Below are positions 10,707-21,030 of a DNA stretch of 64,000 bases, piece by piece. The notes beneath the pieces were generated by a model. That model made no database searches and was not told the DNA's origin. It saw nothing but the letters and a program-made list of their open reading frames with translations. Source of the DNA: Nymphaea colorata (Eukaryota; Streptophyta; Magnoliopsida; Nymphaeales; Nymphaeaceae); NCBI RefSeq assembly GCF_008831285.2, contig NC_045149.1, positions 8,088,417 through 8,152,416 on the forward strand, given 5' to 3'. Position 1 is the stretch's first letter. Every line of letters starts with the position of its first letter. The position numbers and the translations under genes are program-made.

Positions 10707-11965
10707 AAATTTATTAGTTATTTGGATGTTCTGAATTAACTGATCATTGAGGTCTTACATAGTCACTATTCTTTTTGAAAAAAATTCGTATAATAAGTTG
10801 CCGTTTAAAACTTTTAGAAAAACTCCATTTTATTTTAAAAAAATGCCAAAAGAAAAAAATTCGTTTTTTCTTGTTTTCTCACATTTTCCCCGTTTTTCAT
10901 ATTCTTTTAATGCCACACTGCTTGTTTTCATTTTCTAATTTTTATTTGTTGCTTATATACTTATTTTTTGATGTTTATATTGTTAGTTTTTCATTTATTT
11001 TACCAATTTTTTAGTATTTTTATATTCCTTTTCAAAATTACTATATTTTTCCTTTTTTTTTTAAGCTCAATGTATTATACCTGCAGAAAAATCTTGCCAT
11101 TTATGTGATGAGGAGAAAAAGAGCTCTACCTGAACAAATCATAAACAAGGATTATCAACAAAACTTTAGTGGATTATGCAAAGTGTTGAGACAAGGGCAT
11201 AGATTCCTTTGCCTTCAGCTAATGCAGGCTTCCGTTGCAATCTCCTCGTCTTTCCAATCCTCAAGAACGCATCAAAATTTTTATGTTCCTTTTCTCTTGT
11301 GTTTTTTGATTCTTTTCTACCTTTCTTGAATTCAGAATGCTTTTCAGTTCTATTACATTGTCGGGAGAGAGAAAGAAAGGCAGAGGTCCTTAATTTGACT
11401 ATTATTTTAGCTGAGGCATTTATTTTTTCAGTTGTGCACATTTGGTTTAATACTTCGGTACCACTTGTATGGGCCCAAAAAACAATATAGCAGTGATAAA
11501 AATCACCGGTATACATCGCTCGATTGACCGATATTTTACCAATGGTATGTGCATTGATATTAGCTATGCCAGCCATACAAACAAACCATATAAATGTTCA
11601 CCGCAGCAACGGCGCATTCACCGCCAAAAGATTACTTGCAAAACCTAATGAAGTAACCAACTAAACCACTGAATCAAATTTGGTTTGCAAAGGTTGTGTT
11701 GACAAAAGGTTGTATAGCACACACCAACATCTACCCATAGTCCAGACATTGTAATAGCGCCTAACAATGTATGGACTATTATGAAAAAGACTGATTGCTA
11801 TCACCTATTGCGTTATAAAGAGCTATTCCAGTTATCAAGTAGAACTTCATCTAGGTTAGGTTTAGGACTCGAGTCCCCCAAGATAAAGGGCCAGAAATTC
11901 CATATAGTTGGCATAGTTTGTGGGGTTCTCCTAGCTTGGCAATTCGTATGCACAATTGTGATTCT

Positions 11966-12001
11966 CTCACTGTATCTTTCTCTCTCTCTCTCTCTCTCGC
12001 T

Positions 12002-12045
<44 letters not shown>

Positions 12046-12048
12046 GAT
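11966..12048. repeat. Compound microsatellite (CT)n(CA)n(TA)n
   Basis: A run of CT repeats, then CA, then TA, giving spurious open frames on both strands. The unit 2 copy at about 39,042-39,088 is much shorter. Confidence 0.9.
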
Positions 12049-12298
12049 AGGGGACTTTTTCCTAGAAAATTGTGGACTTTTTTCCACGTCCATCAAACAA
12101 TAATAAGCTTTTGCTCGAATTTGGAATGCATTTGGAAAAAAAAAATAAAAATTCCGACCGCTCTGGGTCCAACTTTTCTCCTGCAAAAATTTTCAGCTTA
12201 TTTGCTTTCTTCTCAATCAACTATTCATTAGAGTTACGCCTCCTTATTACTAGTTCCTTCTCTCTGATTTACTATCCCTGTTTTCAGCAACATTCTAG

Positions 12299-12450
12299 AT
12301 GAAAATGACTCCTGCACAAGCAGTTGGGAAGTCCAAGCTTAAGAAGGTGAAGAAGACCGTTGATCGCACGGAGGGCAAAATGAAGAAGTTTTTTAATTCC
12401 GGATATAAGCATTACCAAAACTCCCTCTCATCCTTCCTACTAATTAAGAG
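12299..12450 (+). pseudogene. Linker histone H1 exon 1 remnant, plus orientation
   Basis: From the ATG at 12,299 the frame gives MKMTPAQAVGKSKLKKVKK, a lysine-rich tail, and stays open to a GTAAGT donor at 12,451. A one-base shift near the end gives TPSHPSY, the start of the H1 globular domain (plant H1: PSHPPYFEMI). Nucleotides from GCAGT onward align well with the minus-strand H1 remnant at 13,237-13,420. A TTTTCAG acceptor-like site lies 10 bases upstream of the ATG. H1 binds linker DNA between nucleosomes. Here the frame is broken before the globular domain and no second exon was seen. The unit 2 copy differs in several codons (Q to E, VDRTEG to IVPKEG). Confidence 0.5.
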
Positions 12451-13236
12451 GTAAGTGGATTCCAATCTCCAATTTCGAATAATTTCCTTGAATGTAGTCT
12501 GTTTATGCTTGTCTACCTCTTTTGTCTGGGGTTCATTTCATTGGGCTCTGTTGGTTGATTTGTTAGTGTTCGTGTACTCTTTTGAGCTTCGTTAGAAATA
12601 TCATTCTTGGGAAATTTCGGTGAGGTTTTTCTTGGTTATTTGTAGGCAAATTAAGTTGTTCTTATCGGGAAAATATCAACATATTTTTTTTTAAATTCAA
12701 AAACAATAAAAAAAAAACCTTAAAAAAATTCAAAAATTAAATAAAATTACAAACCTTGAATACGATAAATGTGAAAGTTTTTTATTTTTGGTTTTATTCG
12801 ACTTTCTCGTAACTATTGTGAGATTTTTGAAAATATCATGGTATATGTGAAAATGTATCTAATATCTTGTTTTACATTTGTTTTACTGTTTTTTGTCAGT
12901 TTTAGGGGGCCATTTCTTCTAATCGCACAAAATAAACCTTTTAATACTAAAAAACGGGGAAGATAAGTTCAAATAAGTTGATTTAAAGAGAAAAGTGGGC
13001 AAAAAGATGAACATATTAAAAACCAGAAGAACAAGTTCAAGCAGAAAAATGGGTCCCTAAAGCTGACATGATAGAGAAACAAATGTAAAGCAAGTGATTC
13101 GCATCTCAAGGGGCTACCACAAATGCAAACAAATCAACAGTACCGAATAACATGAACCACAGACAAACGAGGTAGGCAAAGATAATGACAAACTACATCC
13201 AATCAAATGATTCGAAACTAAGGATTGGGATCTGCC

Positions 13237-13420
13237 TCAAAGTAGGATGGGTGAGATGGAGGAACTTTGGAGCCCCTAGATGGAGAAGCCTTCTACAACT
13301 TGGTCTCCTTAGTTGTGGTGGGCTTCTTTACCTTCTCAACCATGGATTTCTCCACTGCTAGCTTGTGCTGGAGCAGGATCGGCAGCAGGAGGGATGACAA
13401 CAGAAAAAATGAAGTTGGAC
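13237..13420 (-). pseudogene. Linker histone H1 exon 1 remnant, minus orientation
   Basis: The minus strand reads PPAADPAPAQAS, shifts frame to AVEKSMVEKVKKPTTTKETK, hits a TAG, then continues in the same frame as KASPSRGSKVPPSHPSYFE. A Pro/Ala/Lys-rich N-tail followed by SHPSYFE is the typical start of plant H1 proteins. The match to the globular domain stops at 13,237. It is broken by a frameshift and a Lys-to-stop change that are present in both units, so the decay predates the 27-kb duplication. Confidence 0.6.
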
Positions 13421-13489
13421 ATAAAGAGCAGATCTTTTTTTCCTGAATCCAGTCTGCATGTAAAGAAAGTTTGTCTCCGTTTGATGTGC

Positions 13490-14270
13490 ATGCATGAGAA
13501 AAGTTTGCGAAGGTAACATGCGATAGAGCATAGTCATATGGAGGACTAAAGAAGCATATATTATATACACATTGAAGTTGTTCATGACATGTAGCTATAC
13601 ATATTATATACAATTATAAACATCGTAGTGTAGATGTACAGATCTCAAGTGTGCATAGCGGTCATCACTGATAGAGAACCCTTCCAAACAAACCTAGGAA
13701 AATATGATTTCTGCTTTTACCTTCCACATGATTCCAGCTGTCCACTTTCTCTATTGTGTATCCACAGGCAAAGCAATTCTTCGTATGTTCCTTTTCCAAA
13801 TCCACCATTCTTTCAGTTATCAATCTATCTGGGTCCTGGTATTGCTCTTATGTCATGAAAATATGAGATTCTATGTGGCACTTGGTGCATATTTTACTGA
13901 ACGTGCTCCATATAGAATTTCATCCTTTCATGACGTGTGAGCAATACAAAGAGGACCCAGATAGAACACTGAAAGCATGGCAGGAAGGAGAAGCATATGA
14001 AGCACTGCGTAGCCTGTGGATACACAATAGAGAAGGTGGATAGATGTAATCATGTGGAATGCAAATGCGGAAATCACATCTCTTGGGTTTGTTTGGAAGG
14101 ATTCACTAGCAGTGATGATTGCTAGGCATACTTGAGATCTGCACATCCTGCAGGATGATGTTTATGCATGTGTATAATATGACCAAGTTTAATATGTATA
14201 AAATATTTGCTTCTTCCTTCCTTCATATGGTTGCATACTATCTGCATGTTACCTTTCCTATGTTGTTCAG
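13490..14270. repeat. Large foldback in segment B (copy B1)
   Basis: Reverse-complement arms of about 380 bp meet at about 13,895-13,905. Matched pairs include GGTAACATGC, CATATGGAGG/CCTTCATATG, CAGATCTCAAGT/ACTTGAGATCTG, TGTGTATCCACAGGC/GCCTGTGGATACACA, CTGGGTCCT/AGGACCCAG, and GTATTGCTC/GAGCAATAC. The left arm starts inside segment X, so X-B is the older junction. The short frames on the two strands here are mirror images and not evidence of genes. Confidence 0.8.
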
Positions 14271-15663
14271 TTTTGTACTTGTCCCGAATGATCTCGTGGT
14301 TCATTAGCCTAGTGCGTTTTGGTGAATGCGGATGTTGGAATTATGCATAGAAAGTATATTTAGGATAAGACAATTTGGGGATTGCCCCACAAGAATTTTT
14401 TTTATTGCATATGAAGTATTGCTAGGATTGGTCAATTTAGGGGTTGCCACACATTTTTTTCTCTAGTTACATGCTATTTTGCATGTTGTTTTTGGTGTTT
14501 GGCATTATTTTTGTGTATAATATATAATTGACGTTGTTCATCCTGAAACTTACACTTCCATGCCTCGGTTGGCTTCACCTTGCTTCATAGGTTTCACTTT
14601 GCCTCATTGCGTCTAACAACCTTGCCTGTGCTGCACTTGGATATGTTGTTGCCTGGAGGCAGCGGGAATGAGGGGTTCTTTGGATCTTCTTTTGGTGATA
14701 GATCCTTATCTGCCAAGGCCAATATCAGCAATGACAAGTTGTTTGTAGATTGCCACTGCATGGGGGAGGAGGCAGGGGGATAGAGTAATGTGTACGCATA
14801 CAATAGGAAGAAGGTCATGTCGATCTATATAGACAAAGTTGAGACACTACACGCTGCAACTCTTGTCAACCAATATGGATATTGGTGTTACTCGAAACAA
14901 TGGAGGTTAAATTTCCTTGCATTGTCAAATAATTTTATGAGGAGTGATGGGTGGCCAGCAAGCTGGATTATATTTACGGTGATATCAGATGCTAAATCAA
15001 TAACTTTCTAAATGGTTATATTTAAACATAAATGCATATAAACGTACTTTCCTAATTTTTTTTCCTTGTAATCTTTAGTTTCCCAGCTTATATTTCACCT
15101 AGTTAATTGGAGATATCGTTCCTTGATTTTCCAACAGAGTTTGATTGAGAACAGGAGCCAAAGGAGAGATTACTAGTGTCGAGGAGATAAAGTTGGATAA
15201 TTTCTTTTTCCTTTCAATTTTAAAATTATAGGGTTCTATTATATTCCACCTTATTTGCTTTTTTTTATGTCAACATTTTTATTTTAGATTTTTCAGCTAT
15301 GGAAACCTTTAGCACATTAGGACACATCCATTCTTTCGTCAACCCATACAGTCAGCCTGAGGGGTGTTTGGTAATAGTGTTTGTACTTCAAAAATGAGTA
15401 CGATCATGAAACACTACATTCCAAGGCACACAACTTGCTATCGAACATCCCATAAGGGCATCTTTTTGAAGCCCCCAGAAGCTAGAGTTGTCATTAGTTT
15501 ATCGTGAATAAATTTTTCTGGACAGGATTCATCTAACTGAAAGTTCACATTGAAGCTTCTTGAAACTTAATGACCCAATCGAGAATTTCTTTAGTTCTAC
15601 TCACAATGTCATTAGAGTGAACGAATCATCTGTTTCTTGAAATTTCACTTTCGATAGAAAGAA
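13577..15663. repeat. Segment B, copy B1
   Basis: It matches B2 (16,621-18,745), B3 (40,613-42,754) and B4 (43,711-45,850). Bases 13,680-14,895 show no difference I can find from B2 at a constant offset of 3047, while flanking parts differ. From about 14,745 on it matches the sequence upstream of the expansin-like exon at 26,213. It lacks about 29 bp near 15,230 that the other copies keep. Confidence 0.85.
14594..14761 (-). other. Short unidentified open frame in B1
   Basis: ATG at 14,761, 55 codons, beginning MQWQSTNNLSLLILALADKD. A TATA-like CTATATAG lies 65-70 bp upstream (14,825-14,832). The promoter and the first codons align with the TATA region and 5' leader of the expansin-like locus at 26,213-26,330, so the start lies in what was leader sequence there. 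No known family is recognised. In B3 the ATG has become GTG and a frameshift follows, so there is no sign of conservation as a protein. Confidence 0.2.
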
Positions 15664-16620
15664 TCCTGAAAGTCTCAGTTAATATTGTGTTTGAATGCGG
15701 AGGTCTAACTGTTGTGTCATTTTTTTACCTCAAATTTTCATGAAATCGACACTGGAAAATTACATGATGTGGGAATTAATATCACTTGCCATGTTTAAAC
15801 CGTCCCTGTGAAAGTCTTTTCAACTACAAAAGAATTATACATTGGCTTAAGTATATAGATGAGGGAGTGTTTGATGAGGCCAGAATTATGGAATTCTACA
15901 ATTAAAATTCTCATTTTTGATGAAATTGGAATTGTGTTACCAAACAAAGACTTTTGAAAAATCAAAATTACAGAATTGTGATTTTAGTTAATCTTTTACC
16001 AAACATATTATTTTTAATTCTGGAATAAAAAAATTCTAGGCAATCAAATATAATGGGAAATGGGAACTGGCATTTTCATTTGAATTATAGTTTGAGGTGA
16101 AATTTTGTTTGTAGAATTTTAATTCTAAAATCAAAATTCAAGGCCATCAAACTCCTCCTTACTGTGTTTCTCATTTACACAGAATTATGCTCCTGCCCAT
16201 GGCGATCCTTCTCCCCTATTACACATAAGAACTTGGCAAAGGATGTAGTCACTTATGTTTTCTGCTACACTTTTCGCAAGTAAAATTCCTGGCTTTTGAG
16301 GATTATACTGAGAAGTATTCTGTACAGAGTTAGAAAAACTTGTGAGTGGAGTAACTTCTGAAAAGGAAAAGAATTTAGTTTGTTATTGTTCTTTATAAAC
16401 TGTAAAAGAAATTACAGATTGGGTGCTGGTGTAACGAGAACGTTGATCTCACCTTATTTTACTTTTACTGTTATTCATCTTTGCTGCTAGTGTTTCACTC
16501 AGAAATTTGATTGAAATCTGGCATCAGCATCAAGCTCATGCATGTCATGAATTGTATGTCTTCCCATTTACGTTGTTTATTAGGTTTGGTTTTTTTTCTC
16601 TTGATCGTCTCCATCTTGTA
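15664..16620. repeat. Segment A, copy A2
   Basis: Begins at a TCCTG shared by B (AATCCTG) and A1 (GTCCTG), the probable microhomology of the 3-kb tandem duplication. It ends at CTTGTA where A1 continues into X but A2 joins B2 directly. MITE M2 lies inside at 15,861-16,158. Confidence 0.8.
15861..16158. mobile_element. MITE-like element, short form (M2)
   Basis: Near-identical to M1 and carried with segment A2. Ends GAGGGAGTGTTTGATGAGGCC and GGCCATCAAACTCCTCC. Confidence 0.6.
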
Positions 16621-18745
16621 ACTGTTGTTCATGACATGTAGCTATACATATTAGATACATGTATAAACATCGTAGTGTAGATGTACAGATCTCAAGTGTG
16701 CATAGAGATCATCACTGAGAGAGAATCCTTCCAAACAAACCTAGGAAAATATGATTTCTGCTTTTACCTTCCACATGATTCCAGCTGTCCACTTTCTCTA
16801 TTGTGTATCCACAGGCAAAGCAATTCTTCGTATGTTCCTTTTCCAAATCCACCATTCTTTCAGTTATCAATCTATCTGGGTCCTGGTATTGCTCTTATGT
16901 CATGAAAATATGAGATTCTATGTGGCACTTGGTGCATATTTTACTGAACGTGCTCCATATAGAATTTCATCCTTTCATGACGTGTGAGCAATACAAAGAG
17001 GACCCAGATAGAACACTGAAAGCATGGCAGGAAGGAGAAGCATATGAAGCACTGCGTAGCCTGTGGATACACAATAGAGAAGGTGGATAGATGTAATCAT
17101 GTGGAATGCAAATGCGGAAATCACATCTCTTGGGTTTGTTTGGAAGGATTCACTAGCAGTGATGATTGCTAGGCATACTTGAGATCTGCACATCCTGCAG
17201 GATGATGTTTATGCATGTGTATAATATGACCAAGTTTAATATGTATAAAATATTTGCTTCTTCCTTCCTTCATATGGTTGCATACTATCTGCATGTTACC
17301 TTTCCTATGTTGTTCAGTTTTGTACTTGTCCCGAATGATCTCGTGGTTCATTAGCCTAGTGCGTTTTGGTGAATGCGGATGTTGGAATTATGCATAGAAA
17401 GTATATTTAGGATAAGACAATTTGGGGATTGCCCCACAAGAATTTTTTTTATTGCATATGAAGTATTGCTAGGATTGGTCAATTTAGGGGTTGCCACACA
17501 TTTTTTTCTCTAGTTACATGCTATTTTGCATGTTGTTTTTGGTGTTTGGCATTATTTTTGTGTATAATATATAATTGACGTTGTTCATCCTGAAACTTAC
17601 ACTTCCATGCCTCGGTTGGCTTCACCTTGCTTCATAGGTTTCACTTTGCCTCATTGCGTCTAACAACCTTGCCTGTGCTGCACTTGGATATGTTGTTGCC
17701 TGGAGGCAGCGGGAATGAGGGGTTCTTTGGATCTTCTTTTGGTGATAGATCCTTATCTGCCAAGGCCAATATCAGCAATGACAAGTTGTTTGTAGATTGC
17801 CACTGCATGGGGGAGGAGGCAGGGGGATAGAGTAATGTGTACGCATACAATAGGAAGAAGGTCATGTCGATCTATATAGACAAAGTTGAGACACTACACG
17901 CTGCAACTCTTGTCAACCAATATGGATATTGGTGTTACTCGAGAAAATGGAGGTTAAATTTCCTTGCATTGTCAAATAATTTTATGAGTGATGGGTGGCC
18001 AGCTAGCTGGATTATATTTACGGTGATATCAGATGCTAAATGAATAACTTTCTAAATGGTTATATTTAAACATAAATGCATATAAACGTACTTTCCTAAT
18101 TTTTTTTCCTTGTAATCTTTAGTTTCCCAGCTTATATTTCACCTAGTTAATTGGAGATATCGTTCCTTGATTTTCCAACAAAGTTTGATTGAGAACAGGA
18201 GACATAGGAGAGATTACTAGTGTCGAGGAGAGAAAGTTGGATAATTTCCTTTTCCTTTCAATTTTTAAATTATAGAGTTCTAACTTCCAAATTAACTTTT
18301 AGAAATTTCTATTTATTCCACCTTATTTGCTATTTTTTATTGCAACATTTTTATTTTAGATTTTTCAGCTATGGAAACCTTTAGCACATTAGGACACATC
18401 CATTCTTTCATCAACCCATACAGTCAGCCTGAGCGGTGTTTGGTAATAGTGTTTGTACTTAAAAAATGAGTACAATCATGAAACACTACATTCCAAGGCA
18501 CACAACTTCTTGCTATCAAACATCCAATAAGGGCATCTTTTTGAAGCCCCCAGATGCTAGAGGTGTCATTAGTTTATCGTGAATAAATTTTTCTGGACAG
18601 GATTCATCTAACTGAAAGTTCACAATGAAGCTTCTTGAAACTTAATAAACCATTCGAGAATTTCTTTAGTTCTAGTCACAATGTCATTAGAGTGAACGAA
18701 TCATCTGTTTTTTGAAATTTCACGTTCGATACAAAAAATCCTGGT
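16621..18745. repeat. Segment B, copy B2 (with truncated foldback)
   Basis: Same content as B1, but its left edge at 16,621 removes the first 85 bp or so of the foldback's left arm. The foldback occupies about 16,624-17,317. At its extreme ends it groups with B4 (GAGATCATCACTGAGAG; CCAGCTAGCTGG), while in the middle it is identical to B1. Confidence 0.85.
17641..17808 (-). other. Short unidentified open frame in B2
   Basis: Identical in sequence to the frame at 14,594-14,761 and lying inside the B1/B2 identity tract. The same doubts about coding apply. Confidence 0.2.
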
Positions 18746-19740
18746 TGCAATACATCATGGTTGCAATCAATAGACATCTTTCATTGTTCCAGCCACGAAA
18801 TAGACAAAAGAATAACAAAACTAAATTATGTTTCTATTGTATGCAATTATAGAACCGACCACCTTCTTTTATGTGTAGTCGTAGAAGGAGAGAAGTCATC
18901 GCAACTACTTTTCCATGTGTTCAACAGCATATAGTAGGAAAGGTATCACAACTTTCACCTGAGGGACTTGCAATACCAACCATTAAACACATTCCAAAAT
19001 AAAAAAGCTAACCTAGGTTGGTTGTTAATGCTATCAGAATTGGCCTGAGCCAACTCATTCAAATCGAATCAGTGGCTTAACCAAACCAATCTGATTCCAT
19101 GTTTCACGTTTCAACCAGTTTTCAACTAATAATTTTTCACATAAAATTCCATTTATTTTTTAATACTTTGGCTGATTTGCAACCAAATTAATCGCTTGAA
19201 TGACAAATCAGAGCAGCCTCGCCAATTCGATTCCTGATCCGATTTTTACTGCATTAGTTTAATGAAAGAATGTCTTGAAGACACTCTCCGTGACGTTTTA
19301 TTTAGTACTTCCAGTCCAGAAAGGATGTTGCCCTCCATTATTCTGACAATCCCTTAAGAACATCTTAATTTGTAAGAAGCAAGTACAATTGTAAGAGGTT
19401 TTCAGAACTAGCAAGAGTCTGAATTTCATGACTGCAAATTTAGTAAGCAATTATAATAATCCATTTTATTCTATTAGCAGTAAAAAAAATAGAGTTGTTG
19501 TTATTTAATTATTAAAATCCTATTTATACATTAAGGGGGGATTTTTAAACTTGTTTCTCTAATTTGATAAAGATTTCACATTTATACAATTAGTTTTATA
19601 ATGTTTTAAAATAAACAGGGTAAAACTAATTTTCGTAAAATTTGAAGTTGCTCTCATGAAAAGTTAACATTTTGCTTGAGAAGTCTCTGTCCCTTGTGTG
19701 GCCTTAGGGGGACCTTAACTGACTGCCTGGGCCATTGGAT
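18746..19740. other. Intergenic, no supported gene
   Basis: AT-rich. About 19,200-19,310 is a diverged relative of the start of segment A (CCTCGCCAATT, GATTTTTACTGCATTAG, GTCTTGAAGACACTCTC). Nothing coding is visible. Confidence 0.5.
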
Positions 19741-19990
19741 AAGTCAAGAAGGGAGCTGTATGCTCGAGATCGCCAAACTTTCAAAGAGTTTTTGAGCAGA
19801 GGAAATTTTTGTCTTGTTAATGATCCTAATAACACTGTAACTTGGTCTAATGACAAATGGGGCATCGGAAAAGTATATTTCAGGCTCTAATTGCATTTTT
19901 TATATGGAAAATGGCATACAACTTTTTGTATGGTCAGCACTAATGGCATCCAATTGCATAGACTGGGCCTTAGTTAACACTAGCGTTGTA
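19741..19990 (+). mobile_element. LINE endonuclease-domain fragment
   Basis: The plus strand reads RQTFKEFLSRGNFCLVNDP then NNTVTWSND, matching the C-terminal part of L1-type apurinic-like endonucleases (F..F.....L.D.P..G..YTWSN). After the TWSN motif the frame shifts and similarity fades. The unit 2 copy (46,850-47,100) has stops in place of Arg and Trp. This is a fragment of a LINE ORF2 separate from the fragment at 4385. Confidence 0.55.
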
Positions 19991-20410
19991 CAAAAAGCCA
20001 AGCCAACTCCAACTGAACTCAATCCCGCTCAGCTATGCTTGACTCATTTGGGCAAAGCGAGCTGAAGCTTAACTGAGTACTCGAGCTTATAAACCAGTCG
20101 AGTTCAAGATACATGAACTCTACTCGATTAAACTTGAGTGAGCTTGTTTAATCTAGTTTTTTTTTGGTAATTTCTAAACTTCAAACTATGGAAAGAGATC
20201 AAGTCAAATGGGAAGTTAGTGAATGAGCTTAAATTAGTCAAGCTCGAGCTGACACTCAGTCTATTGAGTTGGGCACGAAATGGGCTTTTATAACTCGACA
20301 TGAGCTCAAGCCGCGCTTGACCTGAGCAAGATATGAGTTGAGTCAAGTCGCACTGACCGAGCTTGAGCTCGACTTGGCTTGTGTCAGTGGTGTCGCCACA
20401 TGGTGGCTGG
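19990..20410. repeat. GCTCGAG/GAGCTTGAG-rich repeat, MITE-like
   Basis: Dense in short words such as AGCTCGAGC, GAGCTTGAG and ACTCGA on both strands. Near the ends CAAAAAGCCAAGCCAACTC and the reverse of GACTTGGCTTGTGTC form a rough inverted pair. Such GCTCGAG-rich, non-coding, foldback-prone repeats are widespread in plant genomes. Class not assigned. Confidence 0.4.
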
Positions 20411-20947
20411 TGTGGGCAGTTGCCCAGCCTCACAAAATTAGTTTAATATATATGTTAATATTTTGATATATTTGATTGTTATACATGTAAGTGCCCCAAA
20501 GAAATTATAGGTATTGAATGAGTGCTCCCACCAGAAAAAATTTCTGACTCCACTAGTGGCTTGTGTACAGCCCTTGTTAGCACACGTGTGTCATGCAGAG
20601 AACATTATTTTCATGCTATGCTGTGGATATCTGTTTTGGACCATAGTGCTGTGGTGCTCAATATCTCAAATGGCAGATGGTTGGAGGAAAAGGCCTCCTC
20701 GAGTTTTTCTCATGCTATGCTGAAAGGCTAAAATGTGTAGCTCTGTGAAGGATTGTTGGATGATGGGAGTGAGAGGTTGTGTTATGCTTAGATTGATTAG
20801 GAAACTTGAAATTACCAGATGAAAGCATGCAATACTTTGGAATGAATGATGTTTTGGGGATGCTGGTCAGAAAGTGGAGGGAACAAAAGACAGCTTCAAA
20901 GAATTCTAAAAAGGGGAGATCATGTGTAGCTTGTTACATGATGATGA

Positions 20948-21030
20948 CACTACAAAAAAACTGCTTTTTACTGATGAGAGGAGAGACCAACGTCAGTAAC
21001 AGTCGAACATACACTGACACGAAGTACAAG
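20948..21030. mobile_element. Solo CACTA-type transposon terminus
   Basis: It starts CACTACAAAAAAACTGCTTT, matching the CACTACAA-type terminal inverted repeats of plant En/Spm-like elements, followed by subterminal CAACGTCAGTAAC and ACACTGACAC words. No partner end (TTTTTGTAGTG) or transposase was found nearby, so it is a truncated end or chance match. The unit 2 copy starts at 48,047. Confidence 0.4.

Larger units (their letters stand above)
10707..13576. repeat. Segment X, copy 1
   Basis: A 2.87-kb segment present between A and B in both units (10,707-13,576 and 37,762-40,612) but missing at the A2/B2 and A3/B4 joins (16,620/16,621 and 43,710/43,711). It holds two H1 exon remnants in opposite orientation and a CT/CA/TA microsatellite. 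From 10,760 to 11,960 it is AT-rich with poly-A/T runs and no supported gene. Confidence 0.8.

Noticed and set aside
11781-12186. Frames with runs of Leu-Ser, Thr-His, Cys-Val or Tyr-Ile
   Set aside because: Translations of the CT/CA/TA microsatellite.
13634-14146. Pairs of similar proteins on opposite strands in segment B (MYRSQVC... and MCRSQVC...)
   Set aside because: They are similar only because the DNA is a foldback. Both arms are read outward, and indels in both arms shift the frames.
20000-20410. GCTCGAG-rich region as a gene (101-codon minus frame, identical length in both units)
   Set aside because: Low-complexity word repetition explains the open frame. No motif, and the composition matches a common plant repeat type.
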